Positions 63,656 through 64,000 of a stretch of DNA of 64,000 nucleotides are shown in pieces. Each line of letters begins with the position of its first letter. Positions within the stretch are counted from its first letter, which is position 1. The DNA comes from Hyposmocoma kahamanoa (taxonomy: Eukaryota > Arthropoda > Insecta > Lepidoptera > Cosmopterigidae). Location: positions 16,355,486-16,419,485 of the forward strand of contig NW_020653726.1 in assembly GCF_003589595.1 (NCBI RefSeq), given 5' to 3'. The position numbers and the translations under genes were made by a program. Under the pieces are notes generated by a model. It saw only the letters and a list, made by a program, of their open reading frames with translations, had not been told where the DNA came from and ran no database searches.

Positions 63656-64000
63656 TTAACGTTCTCACCAATAATTAACTGTTCCATTATACTCCATCAT
63701 ATGTAACCTTTTCGTAAAAAAAATGGTCAAATTTTGAAATTACGTGCCCTATTCTCATTATTCATTCCCTTATAAATATCCAAATTCATGGTAGGTCAAT
63801 GGTGTTTAACATTTCAATTTCGAATAATGTAATTCTCATTCTGCTTGTCTTCGTCTTATCGTATCGATGACATACACTATACTACTGTGGACCAAACCTT
63901 AGCTACGCGGATCGCATCCCTAGTAGCCTCCATTAAATCCTCAAACGTGCAGTTGTTTGGGCACGCAGATCATAATGTTAGGTGAGCCATCGTTTGAATC
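63656..64000. other. Unassigned right edge
   Basis: 63880-64000 (gtggaccaaaccttagctac, gcggatcgcatccctagtag) is less AT-rich than its surroundings and looks like part of a dispersed repeat cut by the window edge. I cannot name it. Confidence 0.35.

Larger units (their letters stand above)
60593..64000 (-). other. Upstream intron or 5' region of Pgant2
   Basis: Contains the TTAA-flanked element at 60685, the palindrome at 61097, a family F fragment at 61640 and SINE fragments near 63000-63655. I found no exon coding for a signal anchor. 61791-62979 shows nothing recognisable. Confidence 0.6.

Noticed and set aside
1..64000. CRISPR array, prokaryotic operon or defence system
   Set aside because: No regularly spaced direct repeats; introns, SINEs and LINEs show an insect nuclear genome.

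Overview
This window is nuclear DNA of an insect, almost certainly a moth or butterfly (Lepidoptera). It is AT-rich, has short spliced exons in long introns, and is packed with retroposons of lepidopteran type: several tRNA-derived SINEs, RTE/CR1/R1-like LINE tails, a mariner fossil and many MITEs. There are no bacterial operons, ribosome binding sites or CRISPR arrays. I found no convincing new gene system; what stands out is the mobile-element structure around two ordinary genes.

Layout. (1) 498-2931, plus strand: the last five exons of an ABCG-family half-transporter (361 residues visible, all transmembrane part); its ATP-binding half lies left of the window. (2) 2932-14945: a 12 kb convergent intergenic region of retroposons, MITEs and unassigned AT-rich sequence. 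(3) 14946-60592, minus strand: nine exons of a polypeptide N-acetylgalactosaminyltransferase most like vertebrate GALNT2 / insect Pgant2. The exons join in frame into 511 residues plus a stop. Only the N-terminal exon or exons (cytosolic tail, signal anchor) are missing, probably to the right of the window. (4) 60593-64000: the 5' intron or upstream region of that gene, with MITEs, a perfect 58-bp palindrome and SINE fragments.

The two genes are functionally unrelated as far as the sequence shows: one exports lipid-like substrates across membranes, the other starts mucin-type O-glycosylation in the Golgi. They converge and end 12 kb apart. The transferase spans at least 45.6 kb, of which only about 1.5 kb is coding. 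Its largest intron is 20.6 kb.

Mobile elements. A retroposon here called family A (A-rich 3' end) occurs about 18 times in both orientations. Four tRNA-derived SINE types are called B, C, D and E. LINE remains include a CR1/jockey-like family (six tails), an RNase H-bearing R1/I-like family (three 3' ends, one splitting a mariner gene), an RTE-like fragment and others. The MITE family M1 has 13-bp inverted termini and perfect 8-bp target duplications in three copies, two of which flank one transferase exon. MITE family M2 carries GGGCG termini next to TTA-like sites. Family names are labels used only within this annotation.
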